Origin: DASZHJ01 sp963735465
GTDB taxonomy: Bacteria; Pseudomonadota; Alphaproteobacteria; ATCC43930; CGMCC-115725
Reading direction: 5' to 3'
Assembly (NCBI GenBank): GCA_963735465.1
Contig: CAVTLA010000002.1
Coordinates: 558,001-622,000 of the forward strand
DNA length: 64,000 nt
Positions 44,951-54,100 of the stretch are shown in pieces. Positions within the stretch are counted from its first letter, which is position 1, and every line of letters starts with the position of its first letter. The position numbers were made by a program, and so were the translations under genes. The notes beneath the pieces were generated by a model. The model had not been told where the DNA came from, made no database searches, and worked only from the letters and a program-made list of their open reading frames with translations.

Positions 44951-45598
44951 TTACGGCGTGACAGAAACGCCCGCCGCCGCCAGCAGCGTGCGGGCGGCGG
45001 CGCCGGCGGCGCGGGCCATGGCGGGGTCGCGGCGCACCAGCCCGACGGCGACGCAGCCGTCGACGAGAAGCGCGAGCTGGGTCGCGAGGCCGTCGGGATC
45101 GGCGACGCCGAGGCGGTCGAGGCGCCGGCGAAACCAGAGCCGGCGCTCCTCCTTGAAGGCGACGGCCAGCGCATTGGTCTCGTGATCGGCGCCGGGACCG
45201 GGCACGCCGAGCTCGGCGACCGCATTGACGAAGGGGCAGCCGCGAAACTCGGGATCGGCGATGGCGCGCTCCAGCCGCGCGAAGGCGCCGAGGATCTGCT
45301 CCGCCGGCGCGCCGGCGAGCCCGTCATCCGCATGGGTGAGCGCGCCGTAGCGGCGCCGGAGATGCGCAAGCACCAGCGCTTCCTTGGACGGGTAGTGATT
45401 ATAGAGCGTGCGCTTGCTGATCCCCGCCTCCGCCGCGATGGTGTCGACGCCGACGGCGCGCAGGCCCTGGCAGGAGAACAGCCGGTCGGCGGTGGCGAGG
45501 ATGCGGGCGTCCATGTCGCGGGCGGCGGGCGGGCGGGCCGCCCGGCGGGGTTTCCGGGTCGCGCGCGGGGTGGCGGTGCGGGAGCGCATGGCAGCCAT
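44951..45598 (-). CDS. TetR/AcrR family transcriptional regulator
   Basis: A 215-residue repressor. After a basic Arg/Pro/Ala-rich leader, the HTH is ILATADRLFSCQGLRAVGVDTIAAEAGISKRTLYNHYPSKEALV; the ligand domain follows with RGCPFVNAVAELG. It is divergent from an MFS exporter, with two 14-bp operator copies in between, one directly touching its ATG. It probably represses the exporter and itself. ATG 45589 is an alternative start. Confidence 0.92.
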   Translation of the reverse strand: MAAMRSRTATPRATRKPRRAARPPAARDMDARILATADRLFSCQGLRAVGVDTIAAEAGISKRTLYNHYPSKEALVLAHLRRRYGALTHADDGLAGAPAEQILGAFARLERAIADPEFRGCPFVNAVAELGVPGPGADHETNALAVAFKEERRLWFRRRLDRLGVADPDGLATQLALLVDGCVAVGLVRRDPAMARAAGAAARTLLAAAGVSVTP

Positions 45599-45678
45599 TA
45601 CACAGGTCGGTGCAGTTTTGCCTTGCCGCGACGGCGGCGGTCGATCAGCATCGGAACATAGTTACACCGACCTGTGTA
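45599..45678. promoter_or_regulatory. Divergent promoter with two inverted 14-bp operator sites
   Basis: TACACAGGTCGGTG at 45599-45612 and its exact reverse complement CACCGACCTGTGTA at 45665-45678, 52 bases apart, between the TetR and MFS genes. The left copy abuts the TetR start codon. These are the probable TetR binding sites; looping or separate control of each promoter is possible. Confidence 0.8.
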
Positions 45679-45738
45679 CTCAAGGGTCAAAGCGTCGCGC
45701 CCTTGGAGACAGAGGTCCCGGACCGCATGAGGTGACCG

Positions 45739-46995
45739 TTGGCGACATCCCTGGCACCCGCCGCACCCGCCCCGTCCCGGCGCGCGAGCTTCCTGCTGCT
45801 GATGGTGATGAGCGGGCTCGTCATCTCGCTCTGCATGGGGCTTCGCCAGAGCCTCGGCATCTTCCTCCGACCGGTCACGGTCGATCTCGCGATCTCCGCC
45901 TCCGCCTTCAGCTTCGCGATCGCGCTGCAGAACATCGTCTGGGGCGCGAGCCAGCCCTTCATCGGCATGCTCGCCGACCGCTACGGCGCGCGGCCGGTGC
46001 TGATCGCGACCTCGCTCATCTATGGAGCGGGGATGTGGCTGATGGCGGCCTCCCATGACGTGCTCGGCCTCGACGTCGCCGGCACGCTGATCGGCATCGG
46101 CGTCGCCGGCACCGGCTTCGGCGTGCTGATCGGCGTCGTCTCGCGGGCGACGCCGCCGGCGCGGCGCAGCCAGGCGGTGGGCACGGTGGCGGCGGCGGGA
46201 TCGATCGGCACCATGGTGCTGGCGCCCCTCGGCCAGACCCTGATCGAGGGATTTGGCTGGCGCACCGCCATGCTGGTCTTCGCGGTGATCGCCGCGGCAA
46301 TGGCGGTGCTGGCGCTGTGGATCGTCGCCGCGGACGCCCCCGCCGCTTCGGGCGCCGCCGAGGAGGATGAGCGCGGTCTCGGCGAGGTATTGCGCCTCGC
46401 CCTCAGGCACCCGGGATATCTCGCGATGACCGCGGCCTTCTTCGCCTGCGGCTTTCAGCTCCTCTTCATCACCACGCATCTGCCCTCCTATCTGGCGCTC
46501 TGCGGGCTGCCGCCGACGGTGGGGGCGAGCGCGCTGGGCGTCATCGGCATCTGCAACGCCATCGGCACCTACGCGGCGGGGCAGCTCGGCGCGCGCTACA
46601 GCCAGAAGCATCTGCTGGCCCTGATCTATCTGCTGCGCACGGTGGCGATCGTCGTCTACGTGCTGCTGCCGGTGAGCACCGCCTCGACGCTGATCTTCGC
46701 CGCGGCGATGGGCTTCCTCTGGCTCGGCGTGGCGCCGCTGGTGAGCGGCCTCATCGGCGGCATCTTCGGCATGAAGCACTTCAACACGCTCTACGGCGTC
46801 GTGTTCTTCAGCCATCAGCTCGGCTCGTTCTGCGGCGCGCTCCTGGGCGGCATCGCCTTCGATCTCACCGGCTCCTACACCGTCGGCTGGTCGGCCCTCG
46901 TCGCCGTCGGACTCGCCGCCTTCCTGCTGCAATGGCGGATGAACGAGCAGGCGCCGGGCCGGACGGGACACCGCGCGGCGGCGGCCGCCGCCTGA
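45739..46995 (+). CDS. MFS transporter
   Basis: A 418-residue inner membrane transporter with 12 hydrophobic helices. The MFS signature between helices 2 and 3 is MLADRYGARPVLIA. The start is a TTG at 45739 behind GAGGTGA; no better ATG exists before the first helix. It resembles the oxalate/formate antiporter-like group (LRQSLGIFLRPVTVDL is a common opening). Expected to be controlled by the divergent TetR. Confidence 0.88.
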   Translation: MATSLAPAAPAPSRRASFLLLMVMSGLVISLCMGLRQSLGIFLRPVTVDLAISASAFSFAIALQNIVWGASQPFIGMLADRYGARPVLIATSLIYGAGMWLMAASHDVLGLDVAGTLIGIGVAGTGFGVLIGVVSRATPPARRSQAVGTVAAAGSIGTMVLAPLGQTLIEGFGWRTAMLVFAVIAAAMAVLALWIVAADAPAASGAAEEDERGLGEVLRLALRHPGYLAMTAAFFACGFQLLFITTHLPSYLALCGLPPTVGASALGVIGICNAIGTYAAGQLGARYSQKHLLALIYLLRTVAIVVYVLLPVSTASTLIFAAAMGFLWLGVAPLVSGLIGGIFGMKHFNTLYGVVFFSHQLGSFCGALLGGIAFDLTGSYTVGWSALVAVGLAAFLLQWRMNEQAPGRTGHRAAAAAA

Positions 46996-47008
46996 TCCGG
47001 GCCGACCG

Positions 47009-47108
47009 CTACCCGTCGCTGGCCAGCCGGGCGAATACCCGCTTCATGCCGTTGACGCGGGCGAGATATCCCGCGACGTCGTGATCGCCGCAGCGCTCGC
47101 CGGCGGCC
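47009..47108 (-). pseudogene. 3' remnant of a lytic transglycosylase gene
   Basis: These 100 bases match 54101-54200 with five mismatches and encode the same C-terminus (GERCGDHDVAGYLARV, then NGMKRVFARLASDG, TAG stop). The similarity stops abruptly at 47108, where the neighbouring membrane protein gene ends. Only the last 30-odd codons remain, so this is a duplicated fragment, not a gene. Confidence 0.85.
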
Positions 47109-47110
47109 CC

Positions 47111-47566
47111 TCAGGGCCAGACCGCGTGCGCCCAGAGCAGCGCGCCGAAGAAGCCGCCGGCCGCCAGCGCGATCCAAGCCGCCAGCGACAGCAGGATCGC
47201 CGGCGCGAGAAGGACGCGGAAAATCCCCCGCGCCGCCGGGTGCCACGGCGCCGTCAGACGGCGGCCCGCGACCGCCAGCAGCAGCGCGGTGGCGACGACG
47301 TAGAGGGCCGCCGTCCCGAATCCGAGGGCCGTCGCCAGCGGGTGGCGCTCGAGGCTGCGCACGAGGGCCGCGACCGCCCGGTCGGGGTCGATGCGGGCAA
47401 GAGCGATCGCGGGAAGGAACCAGAGACCCGCCGACACGCAGAACAGCACGAGCGGATGGCCCAGCGTCGTCCGAACGCGCGCCGACCGGCGCAATCCTTC
47501 GAGGCGGTGCCGCGCCGGCCGCGGCCAGATCGCGTCGGTCGGCGAGGGTGCGTCGAGGATCATCAT
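47111..47566 (-). CDS. Hypothetical three-helix membrane protein
   Basis: A 151-residue protein with hydrophobic segments near residues 37-57, 77-102 and 118-145 and an Arg-rich N-terminus (RPARHRLEGLRRSARVRTT). No family recognised. Its stop lies immediately next to the lytic transglycosylase remnant, so its own 3' end may have been formed by that rearrangement. A start at 47563 is also possible because the first two codons are both ATG. Confidence 0.6.
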   Translation of the reverse strand: MMILDAPSPTDAIWPRPARHRLEGLRRSARVRTTLGHPLVLFCVSAGLWFLPAIALARIDPDRAVAALVRSLERHPLATALGFGTAALYVVATALLLAVAGRRLTAPWHPAARGIFRVLLAPAILLSLAAWIALAAGGFFGALLWAHAVWP

Positions 47567-47600
47567 GCAAGGACCGGCCTCTCGCGCGGCGCCGCGGATC

Positions 47601-47831
47601 TCAACTCATCTGCGGATCGGTCGCGTGGCGCCGGCAGCGGGCCGAGAGCACGCGCATCTGACGGCGCAACATCGGATCGCTCGTCGCTTCGGCCAAGCGC
47701 GCGAAATGCACCGAGCGGTGCAGCCAGCGGATCGTCGCCTCCTGCTGCGCCGCATAGCCGCCGGCACAGCCGGCTCCGTCCGGCCGCGCGTCCGCGGGCG
47801 CCGCATCATCTCCCTGTGCCATGGCCGGCAT
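47601..47831 (-). CDS. Small hypothetical protein
   Basis: A 76-residue frame whose C-terminal half, RWLHRSVHFARLAEATSDPMLRRQMRVLSARCRRHA, has the helical composition of short alphaproteobacterial hypothetical proteins. No motif or clear ribosome site. It could be cotranscribed with the membrane protein 34 bases downstream. Low certainty. Confidence 0.4.
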   Translation of the reverse strand: MPAMAQGDDAAPADARPDGAGCAGGYAAQQEATIRWLHRSVHFARLAEATSDPMLRRQMRVLSARCRRHATDPQMS

Positions 47832-48017
47832 CTGGGGGCGTGCGACACCGAATCAATCACGGCCGATGTCGTTGTCACAGCGGGCGGCCATCCGGGACCA
47901 GGAAATGAAAAAAGCTTAATTGCGCCGCAAGGCGACATGCCCGTGGCGCATCCAGATATCAAGGCAATGGGCGCGCTCTCGCGGCCCGCTGCAAATCCTT
48001 CACGCAAGGAGCCTCTC

Positions 48018-48647
48018 ATGCTCACGAAAGTTGGTTTCCCCGCCGTCGTCGCGATCTTGGCCCTCGCCGGCGCGCCGGTCGCCTTCGCCGCCACCACCGC
48101 CGGCGCCCGGGCGGCGCCGACCGCGCGGACGTCGACCGTGACGCCCGCCGCCGCGCCCGGGATCCACTACGTCAGATTCTCCGACCGCGTCAGCGGGCGC
48201 GACATCGCCGCCTTCGGCGCGAGCAAGCTCACTCTCGACCAGGCGATCACCGCCGCCGAGGGTCAGCTTCATGGCAAGGTGGTCGAGGCGGCCTTCCGGG
48301 GAACGCCGGATCACCCGCACTACGTCGTGCGGATGATGGAGAACGGCCGCGTGCTGACGGCCTCCGTCGACGGCGCCAACGGCCAGGTGACCCGCCTCGG
48401 CCACGGCGTCTCCGTCCATCGCCTCTATCCCGCCGAGCGGGCCGAGTTCCTGCGCACGGCGGACGCCCGAATGAACCTGGCGAATGCGGTGGCCTTCGCC
48501 CAGCGTGACACCGGCGACAGGCCGATCGCGGCCAGCCTGGAGGGCAACCACAACACCCGCGGCTACGAGGTGTTCGTGGTGCACAAGAACCTGCTGCAGA
48601 CGGTTTGGGTATCGCCGGACAACTGGCCGATGACCGCGATGAAGTGA
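48018..48647 (+). CDS. Secreted PepSY domain protein
   Basis: A 209-residue protein behind an AAGGAG site. A signal peptide ends AFAA; after an Ala/Thr/Pro linker come two PepSY-like repeats: KLTLDQAITAAEGQLHGKVVEAAFRG...HYVVRMMENGRVLTASVDGANGQV, and MNLANAVAFAQRDTGDRPIAASLEGN...GYEVFVVHKNLLQTVWVSPDN. Likely periplasmic; PepSY units are often inhibitory or sensory. It lies upstream of degP. Confidence 0.82.
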   Translation: MLTKVGFPAVVAILALAGAPVAFAATTAGARAAPTARTSTVTPAAAPGIHYVRFSDRVSGRDIAAFGASKLTLDQAITAAEGQLHGKVVEAAFRGTPDHPHYVVRMMENGRVLTASVDGANGQVTRLGHGVSVHRLYPAERAEFLRTADARMNLANAVAFAQRDTGDRPIAASLEGNHNTRGYEVFVVHKNLLQTVWVSPDNWPMTAMK

Positions 48648-48814
48648 GCGAGCCGCACCGACGCCGGGACGTGTCACACCGGCGCCGGTGCGCCTGACGG
48701 AGATTTAAGTTACGGGAAATCCCGGCGTAATGCCGAGCCTGTAGATAGGGCACAGATGCAGACGAACCCGGCGCGGGCCGGGCGCGCATCGCACCCTCTC
48801 TGGGAGAGCTGAAA

Positions 48815-50386
48815 ATGAAATCGAGTTTACCAAACTCCGACCGCGCCGCCGGCATCAATCGCCGGGCGCGGATCGCCGTTCTCGCGGCGGGCACGGCGCT
48901 GGCCCTCGTCCTCGCGCCCGTGGCCACCATTCCCTTCGCCCACGCGGACGCCGGATCAACCGCCAATCTGGTCCAGATGCCGAGCCTCGCGCCCCTGGTC
49001 AAGAAGGTGCAGCCGTCGGTCGTCAACATCTCCGTGGTGGAGAAAGCCGGCGCCGACGAGGTATCGGAGTCCGACGGACCGGGCATCGAGCCGGGTCCGT
49101 TCCAGAATTTGCCGCCGGATTCGCCTTTCAATGAGTTCCTGCACAAATTCTTCCAGGACCAGGGCGCCGATCCCCAGGGTCAGGGCCATTCGGTGCCGCA
49201 CCGGCAGACGATGGCGCTGGGATCGGGCTTCATCATCGATCCCCAGGGCTACGTCGTCACCAACAACCACGTGATCGACGGCGGCGCGAAGGTGACGGTG
49301 ATCCTGCAGGACGGCACGCGGCATCCCGCCAAGATCGTCGGCCGCGATACCAAGACCGACCTCGCCCTCCTCAAGATCGACAACGGCGGCAAGCCGCTGC
49401 CCTACGTCGCCTTCGGCGACAGCGGCGCCGAGCAGGTCGGCGACTGGGTGGTCGCGGTCGGTAATCCCTTCGGCCTCGGCGGCACCGTCAGCGCCGGCAT
49501 CGTCTCGGCGCGCGGCCGCGACATCCACTCCGGCCCCTATGACAACTTCCTGCAGATCGACGCGCCGATCAATCGCGGCAATTCCGGCGGCCCGACCTTC
49601 AACCTGAAGGGCGAGGTCATCGGCATCAACACCGCGATCTACTCGCCGAACGGCGGCAGCGTCGGCATCGGCTTCGCCATTCCCTCGGACCTGGCAAAGC
49701 CCGTTCTCGACCAGCTCCGCGAGCACGGCAAGGTGAGCCGCGGCTGGCTCGGCGTGCAGATCCAGGAAGTGACGCCGGCGATCGCCAAGGGCATGGGTCT
49801 CGCCAACGACCAGGGCGCGCTGGTCTCCGATGTCACCAAGGGGAGCCCGGCGGAGAAGGCCGGCATCAAGCAGGGCGACGTGATCGAGAGCTTCAACGGC
49901 CACGCCATCGCCAAGCTGCGCGATCTTCCGATCACGGTCGCGGAGACTCCGGTCGGCACCACCGCCAAGGTCGAGGTGCGCCGCCAGGGCCAGGACATGA
50001 CCTTCGACACCACGATCGCGGAGCAGCCGGCGAACCTCGGTCAGCTCGCGGACGTCGGATCCGGAGAGAACTCTCCCGCGGACAAGGCCGCCGGCCTGGC
50101 GCTGGCGCCGCTCACCAGCGCGGAGCGGCAGCGGCTCCACGTGCCCGAGGGCGTCAAGGGCGTGCTGGTGCGCTCGATCTCGGATTCGAGCCCGTTCAAC
50201 GACGTCGGTCTGCGGCCGGGCGACGTGATCGTCGCCATCAATCAGCAGCCCGTCGCCTCGCCCGGCAAGGCGGCGGAGGAGCTTCGCAAGACGATGGTCG
50301 GCCCGGACAAGCACGTGCTGCTGCTGATCAATCGGCACGGCACCAACGAGTATGTCGCCCTCTCGGAGATGCCGGGACAAGGCTGA
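48815..50386 (+). CDS. degP: Do family periplasmic serine endoprotease
   Basis: A 523-residue HtrA/DegP protease and chaperone. An N-terminal membrane or signal segment (about 20-43) is followed by the trypsin-like domain with triad H152 (TNNHVID), D182 (KTDLALLKI) and S257 (GNSGGP). Two PDZ domains follow (VSRGWLGVQIQEVTPAIAKG and VLVRSISDSSPFNDVGLRPGDVIVAINQ). Length and layout are standard. It degrades misfolded envelope proteins; regulation was not evident from the upstream DNA. Confidence 0.95.
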   Translation: MKSSLPNSDRAAGINRRARIAVLAAGTALALVLAPVATIPFAHADAGSTANLVQMPSLAPLVKKVQPSVVNISVVEKAGADEVSESDGPGIEPGPFQNLPPDSPFNEFLHKFFQDQGADPQGQGHSVPHRQTMALGSGFIIDPQGYVVTNNHVIDGGAKVTVILQDGTRHPAKIVGRDTKTDLALLKIDNGGKPLPYVAFGDSGAEQVGDWVVAVGNPFGLGGTVSAGIVSARGRDIHSGPYDNFLQIDAPINRGNSGGPTFNLKGEVIGINTAIYSPNGGSVGIGFAIPSDLAKPVLDQLREHGKVSRGWLGVQIQEVTPAIAKGMGLANDQGALVSDVTKGSPAEKAGIKQGDVIESFNGHAIAKLRDLPITVAETPVGTTAKVEVRRQGQDMTFDTTIAEQPANLGQLADVGSGENSPADKAAGLALAPLTSAERQRLHVPEGVKGVLVRSISDSSPFNDVGLRPGDVIVAINQQPVASPGKAAEELRKTMVGPDKHVLLLINRHGTNEYVALSEMPGQG

Positions 50387-50470
50387 CACCGGGCACGGCG
50401 CGCGACCGGCGGTGCCTTCGGGCGCCGCCGGCGCTGCGTCACCTCATCGGCAACGAACGGGAGAGCCGTC

Positions 50471-50908
50471 ATGGAAGACCGTCTTAGCTACCGCGAGCGC
50501 TGGCGGGAGTACGAGCCGTCCAGGAAGATGTGGCTCTGGTCCTGCGCCTTCTGCGTCGCCGGCACGATGGCGGTGGGATTCGGATGGGGCGGCTGGGTCA
50601 CCCACGGCACCGCCGCGAGGATGGCGGCGGATGCCGGCCAGTCCGTGCGCGACCAGGTGGCGACGGCGCTTTGCGTGACGCGGTTCGAGGCGGCGCCCGA
50701 CGCCGCCACCGCGCTTGCCCAGCTCAAGAGCACCGACTTCTGGCGCCAGGACGACGCCATCGTCAACGGCGGGTGGGTCACCGTGCCCGGCCTGAAGCAG
50801 CCGGTGTCCGACGCCGCGGACCCCTGCCTCCAGCGGCTTCTGAAGGCGAAGCTGCCGGTCACCAAGGCAAGTGCTACACCCGGCGCGCCCCCCGCCACCG
50901 CGGGATAG
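50471..50908 (+). CDS. Hypothetical single-pass membrane protein
   Basis: A 145-residue protein beginning MEDRLSYRERWREYEPSRKMWLWSCAFCVAGTMAVGFGWGGWVT, one transmembrane helix at about 22-42, then an Ala-rich extracytoplasmic region with DQVATALCVTRFEAAPDAATALAQLK and two Cys. The pattern recurs in alphaproteobacteria but I do not recognise a named family. It may be cotranscribed with degP (84-base gap). Confidence 0.65.
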   Translation: MEDRLSYRERWREYEPSRKMWLWSCAFCVAGTMAVGFGWGGWVTHGTAARMAADAGQSVRDQVATALCVTRFEAAPDAATALAQLKSTDFWRQDDAIVNGGWVTVPGLKQPVSDAADPCLQRLLKAKLPVTKASATPGAPPATAG

Positions 50909-50914
50909 TCGGCA

Positions 50915-51577
50915 TCAGCCGCGCGCGGGATCCGCCGCGATCGAGTCCCGCGGCGAGGTCAAGATATCGCCGGCGTCCAGGCCCAGCACGATCGCGCGCT
51001 CGCTGTCGAGATCGGCGATCGCACCCCAGGGAATGGCGCGCCGGCCGGAGCCGCGGCCGGCCATCTCGGTGGTCGTGATGAAGAGATAGCCGATGGCGCC
51101 GCTGCGGAGATCGACATCGAAATCCACCAGCCTGCCGATGCTCTCGCCGGCCGCTGCCAGCACCGGCCGCCCGAGCAGATCCCGTCGGACGTCGAGGAAC
51201 GCCGGGTCCGCCGCCGCCTGCTGCGCGAAGGGCAGATCCGACGATATCGACCCCGGCTGCGATGCCACGTAGTCGCCCTTCCCCGCCGCGGCGCGCGCCA
51301 GCGGCGTCCAGGGCACGGCGACAACGCCGTCGCCGGACGCGGCAGCGCGCACGCCAATGAAGGCAACGCGCCGCTGACCCGCATCCACCAGCAGATCGCA
51401 CACCGTCCCCAGGTCCCGCCCGTCCGCGCCGGTGAGCATGGTGCCGAGGAGGTCCGCAGCGGAGGCGTCATCGGCGGCGCGTGCCGGCACCGCCGGCGCC
51501 GCCCGCAGCTCTCCGCACCCGCCAGCGAGCAGGGGACTCGCCACCGCGAAAACCGCCAGGAAAGCCGCCTTGATCAT
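50915..51577 (-). CDS. PRC-barrel domain lipoprotein-like protein
   Basis: A 220-residue exported protein. The signal ends LLAGGC, a plausible lipobox. Two PRC-barrel-like units follow: DLLGTMLTGADGRDLGTVCDLLVD...RRVAFIGVRA and FLDVRRDLLGRPVLAAAGESIGRLVDFDVDLRSGAIGYLFITT. PRC barrels bind RNA or proteins and occur in stress-related envelope proteins. Convergent with the preceding gene, six bases apart. Confidence 0.75.
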   Translation of the reverse strand: MIKAAFLAVFAVASPLLAGGCGELRAAPAVPARAADDASAADLLGTMLTGADGRDLGTVCDLLVDAGQRRVAFIGVRAAASGDGVVAVPWTPLARAAAGKGDYVASQPGSISSDLPFAQQAAADPAFLDVRRDLLGRPVLAAAGESIGRLVDFDVDLRSGAIGYLFITTTEMAGRGSGRRAIPWGAIADLDSERAIVLGLDAGDILTSPRDSIAADPARG

Positions 51578-51847
51578 GATGCCGTCGAGCCCATCGGAAG
51601 ATATCCGTCACTCATCTAGGCAGGCGGAGCCAATGCTTCAATTTTTCCAGGCGTGACAATGTCGGTCAGACGGGTGGACCAGCCGGCCGGAGATTGCCAA
51701 TATGCCGATCTCTCCGGCGCGACGGCGCGTGGCTGAGAGGCGATCCCGGCACTGTCGGCGACGTGGTGCCGGATGCGTCGGCGCTGTCGGGATTCGCGGG
51801 CAGTTGCACTCCCGTCGGCCACTTCGCAATTTCACCGGAGAGCCTCG

Positions 51848-53689
51848 ATGAACGACCAACCGACACCGCCGCGGACATCCGAGGAGCCGCTCGTCCCGCC
51901 CGGCGCGGGCGATCCCGCGCAAGACAACATCCGCCCGATCGGACTGGTCTCGCTCTCGGTGCTCGCGGTGATCGTCGGCGTCGTGACCGGATTCGGCGCG
52001 GTCGTCTTCCGCGACCTCATCGGCTTCATTCACAACATCCTGTTCCTCGGCCAGGCGGCGGTGCGTTACGACGCCAACCTGTTCACGCCGCCGAGCCCCT
52101 GGGGCGCCTTCGTCATCCTGGTGCCGGTGCTGGGCGGGCTCGCCGTCACCTTCCTGGTGACGACCTTCGCGCCGGAGGCCCGCGGCCACGGCGTGCCGGA
52201 GGTGATGGACGCGATCTATTACAAGGGCGGCATCATCCGGCCCGTGGTCGCGGTGGTGAAGTCCCTGGCCTCGGCGATCGCCATCGGCAGCGGCGCGGCG
52301 GTGGGGCGCGAGGGACCGATCATCCAGATCGGCTCCGCCCTCGGATCCACCTTCGGCCAGATCGTGCGCATGGCCCCCGGCCAGCGCATCATCCTGGTCG
52401 CCGCCGGCGCCGGCTCCGGCATCGCCGCCACCTTCAACACGCCGATCGGCGGCGTCATGTTCGCCATCGAGCTGATGATGCCCGAGGTCAGCGTCCGCAC
52501 CTTCCTGCCGGTGGCGCTCGCGACGGGCACGGCGACCTTCATCGGCCGGTTCTTCTTCGGCCCGCAGCCGGCGTTCACCGTTCCGGCGCTGGCTCCCCTC
52601 ACCGTCGACGCCACCTCGGCGATCGTGCTCTGCCTCTACGCGCTCCTCGGCGTCGTCACCGGCGTCGCCGCCGCCGGCTTCGTCCGCGGCCTGCACCTGG
52701 CGGAGGATCTCTTCGACCGGGTCAAGGGCCGCTACCTCAGGCATGTGCTGGGCATGCTGCTGGTGGGGATATTGATCTACGTCCTGCAGCGGCAGTTCGG
52801 CCACTACTACGTGGAGGGCGTCGGGTACTCGACGGTCCAGGCGATCCTGCTCGGCCAGATGTCCGCGGTCGAGCTCTTGGTCCTGCTCTTCCTCTGCAAG
52901 GTGCTCGCGACCTCCGTCAGCCTCGGCTCCGGCTCGTCGGGAGGCATCTTCTCGCCGTCCCTCTACATGGGCGCGACCATCGGCGGCGCCTTCGCCGCGG
53001 CTCTTTCCGCGCTGCATCTGCCGCTCGCGATCGATATCCCCTCCTTCGCCATGGTCGGGATGGGAGCGATGGTGGGGGGCGGCACCGGCGCCGCCATGAC
53101 CGCGGTCACCATGATCTTCGAGATGACGCGGGACTACGAGATCGTCCTGCCGATGATCGTGGCGGTGGCGCTCAGCCTCGGCGTGCGGCGCCTGCTGTCG
53201 CGGGAGAACATCTACACCTTGAAGCTGTTCCGGCGCGGGCACGTCATTCCCAAGGCGCTGCACGCAAACATGTTCCTGGTCCGCCGCGCCCGGGAGGTCA
53301 TGGACACGGATGTGATCCTGGCGCCGGCGGAGTCGAGCTTCGACGCGTTCCTCGCCCAGCCCGGCCACGCCGGCCGCATGCGCCACGTCGCGGTCACCGA
53401 GGGCAATCGCATCCTGGGCGTGCTGCGCGTCAACACGGCGCTCCGGCAGGCCTCGGCGGGCGCGCCCCCCAGCGTCACTCTGCGCGAGATCGCCAACCGC
53501 AACTTCACCATCGTGCGCGAGGAGGATATCGTCTTCGATGTGATACAGCGCATCTGGAAGAAGCACGCGGTGATGGCCCTGGTGGTGCGGGGTCATGGCG
53601 TGCCGCGGCCGGCGGACGTTGCCGGCGTGATCACCAAGGAGCATGTGGCGGATTCCGTGGCCAGCAGCGTCAAGGTGTACCCTGCGTGA
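51848..53689 (+). CDS. ClC family chloride channel/antiporter with CBS pair
   Basis: A 613-residue membrane protein. ClC selectivity motifs are GRGHGVPEVM (GxGIP position), GREGPIIQIGS with the gating Glu, and GSGSSGGIFSPSLYMGA. About ten or more transmembrane helices precede a C-terminal CBS-domain pair (from about 480), which usually binds adenine nucleotides. ATG 51848 follows GGAGAG; an upstream in-frame ATG lacks a ribosome site. Confidence 0.92.
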   Translation: MNDQPTPPRTSEEPLVPPGAGDPAQDNIRPIGLVSLSVLAVIVGVVTGFGAVVFRDLIGFIHNILFLGQAAVRYDANLFTPPSPWGAFVILVPVLGGLAVTFLVTTFAPEARGHGVPEVMDAIYYKGGIIRPVVAVVKSLASAIAIGSGAAVGREGPIIQIGSALGSTFGQIVRMAPGQRIILVAAGAGSGIAATFNTPIGGVMFAIELMMPEVSVRTFLPVALATGTATFIGRFFFGPQPAFTVPALAPLTVDATSAIVLCLYALLGVVTGVAAAGFVRGLHLAEDLFDRVKGRYLRHVLGMLLVGILIYVLQRQFGHYYVEGVGYSTVQAILLGQMSAVELLVLLFLCKVLATSVSLGSGSSGGIFSPSLYMGATIGGAFAAALSALHLPLAIDIPSFAMVGMGAMVGGGTGAAMTAVTMIFEMTRDYEIVLPMIVAVALSLGVRRLLSRENIYTLKLFRRGHVIPKALHANMFLVRRAREVMDTDVILAPAESSFDAFLAQPGHAGRMRHVAVTEGNRILGVLRVNTALRQASAGAPPSVTLREIANRNFTIVREEDIVFDVIQRIWKKHAVMALVVRGHGVPRPADVAGVITKEHVADSVASSVKVYPA

Positions 53690-53731
53690 GGGCAAGCACC
53701 GTTCGCCGGCGCGGACAACGATCGGGAGGAG

Positions 53732-54091
53732 ATGGCGATGTCGGTTCCATGCCCATCCTGTCAGTGGCCGGCCGTCCTCGAGGAGCGGGGACCGCCGGAA
53801 GACCCCTCCATCCTGCTGACGGGCAAAGCCCGCATCGGCGACGCAACGGTCCAGGTCATCGCCATCCGCGTCGATCCGACGCTCCGATGGACGCTGGACT
53901 ACAAGCATGACGTCGCGGAAGGCAGCTATCAGGCGAAGGGCCTCAGCGCCACCCTGGAGACGTTTCTCGAGGAATCCGAGTCCACCGCCTCGGAATTCGG
54001 CGAGCTGCTGGGAGAAAGCCGCCCGAGCATCGTCGAGCTGGCGACCGGTCCCTACCGGATCTGGGTCATGCCCGTGTCTTTCGAGGCCTAG
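53732..54091 (+). CDS. Hypothetical protein with N-terminal Cys pair
   Basis: A 119-residue soluble protein: CPSCQWP near the N-terminus suggests half of a zinc ribbon, followed by beta-rich text (ARIGDATVQVIAIRVDPTLRWTLDY) and an acidic helix LETFLEESESTASEFGELL. No family recognised. ATG 53732 follows GGGAGGAG; a second in-frame ATG at 53738 is possible. Confidence 0.6.
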   Translation: MAMSVPCPSCQWPAVLEERGPPEDPSILLTGKARIGDATVQVIAIRVDPTLRWTLDYKHDVAEGSYQAKGLSATLETFLEESESTASEFGELLGESRPSIVELATGPYRIWVMPVSFEA

Positions 54092-54100
54092 AGCGCGCGC

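Noticed and set aside
45598..46971. Long minus-strand frame opposite the MFS gene, and similar ones at 41353-43092 and 11538-12839
   Set aside because: Composition is low-complexity and charged without recognisable domains; each is the shadow of a well-supported gene on the other strand.
51638..53908. Long 756-residue minus-strand frame opposite the ClC gene
   Set aside because: It is Asp/His/Gly/Arg-rich with no motifs and mirrors the ClC coding frame; high GC makes long antisense frames common. The plus-strand reading has clear family motifs.
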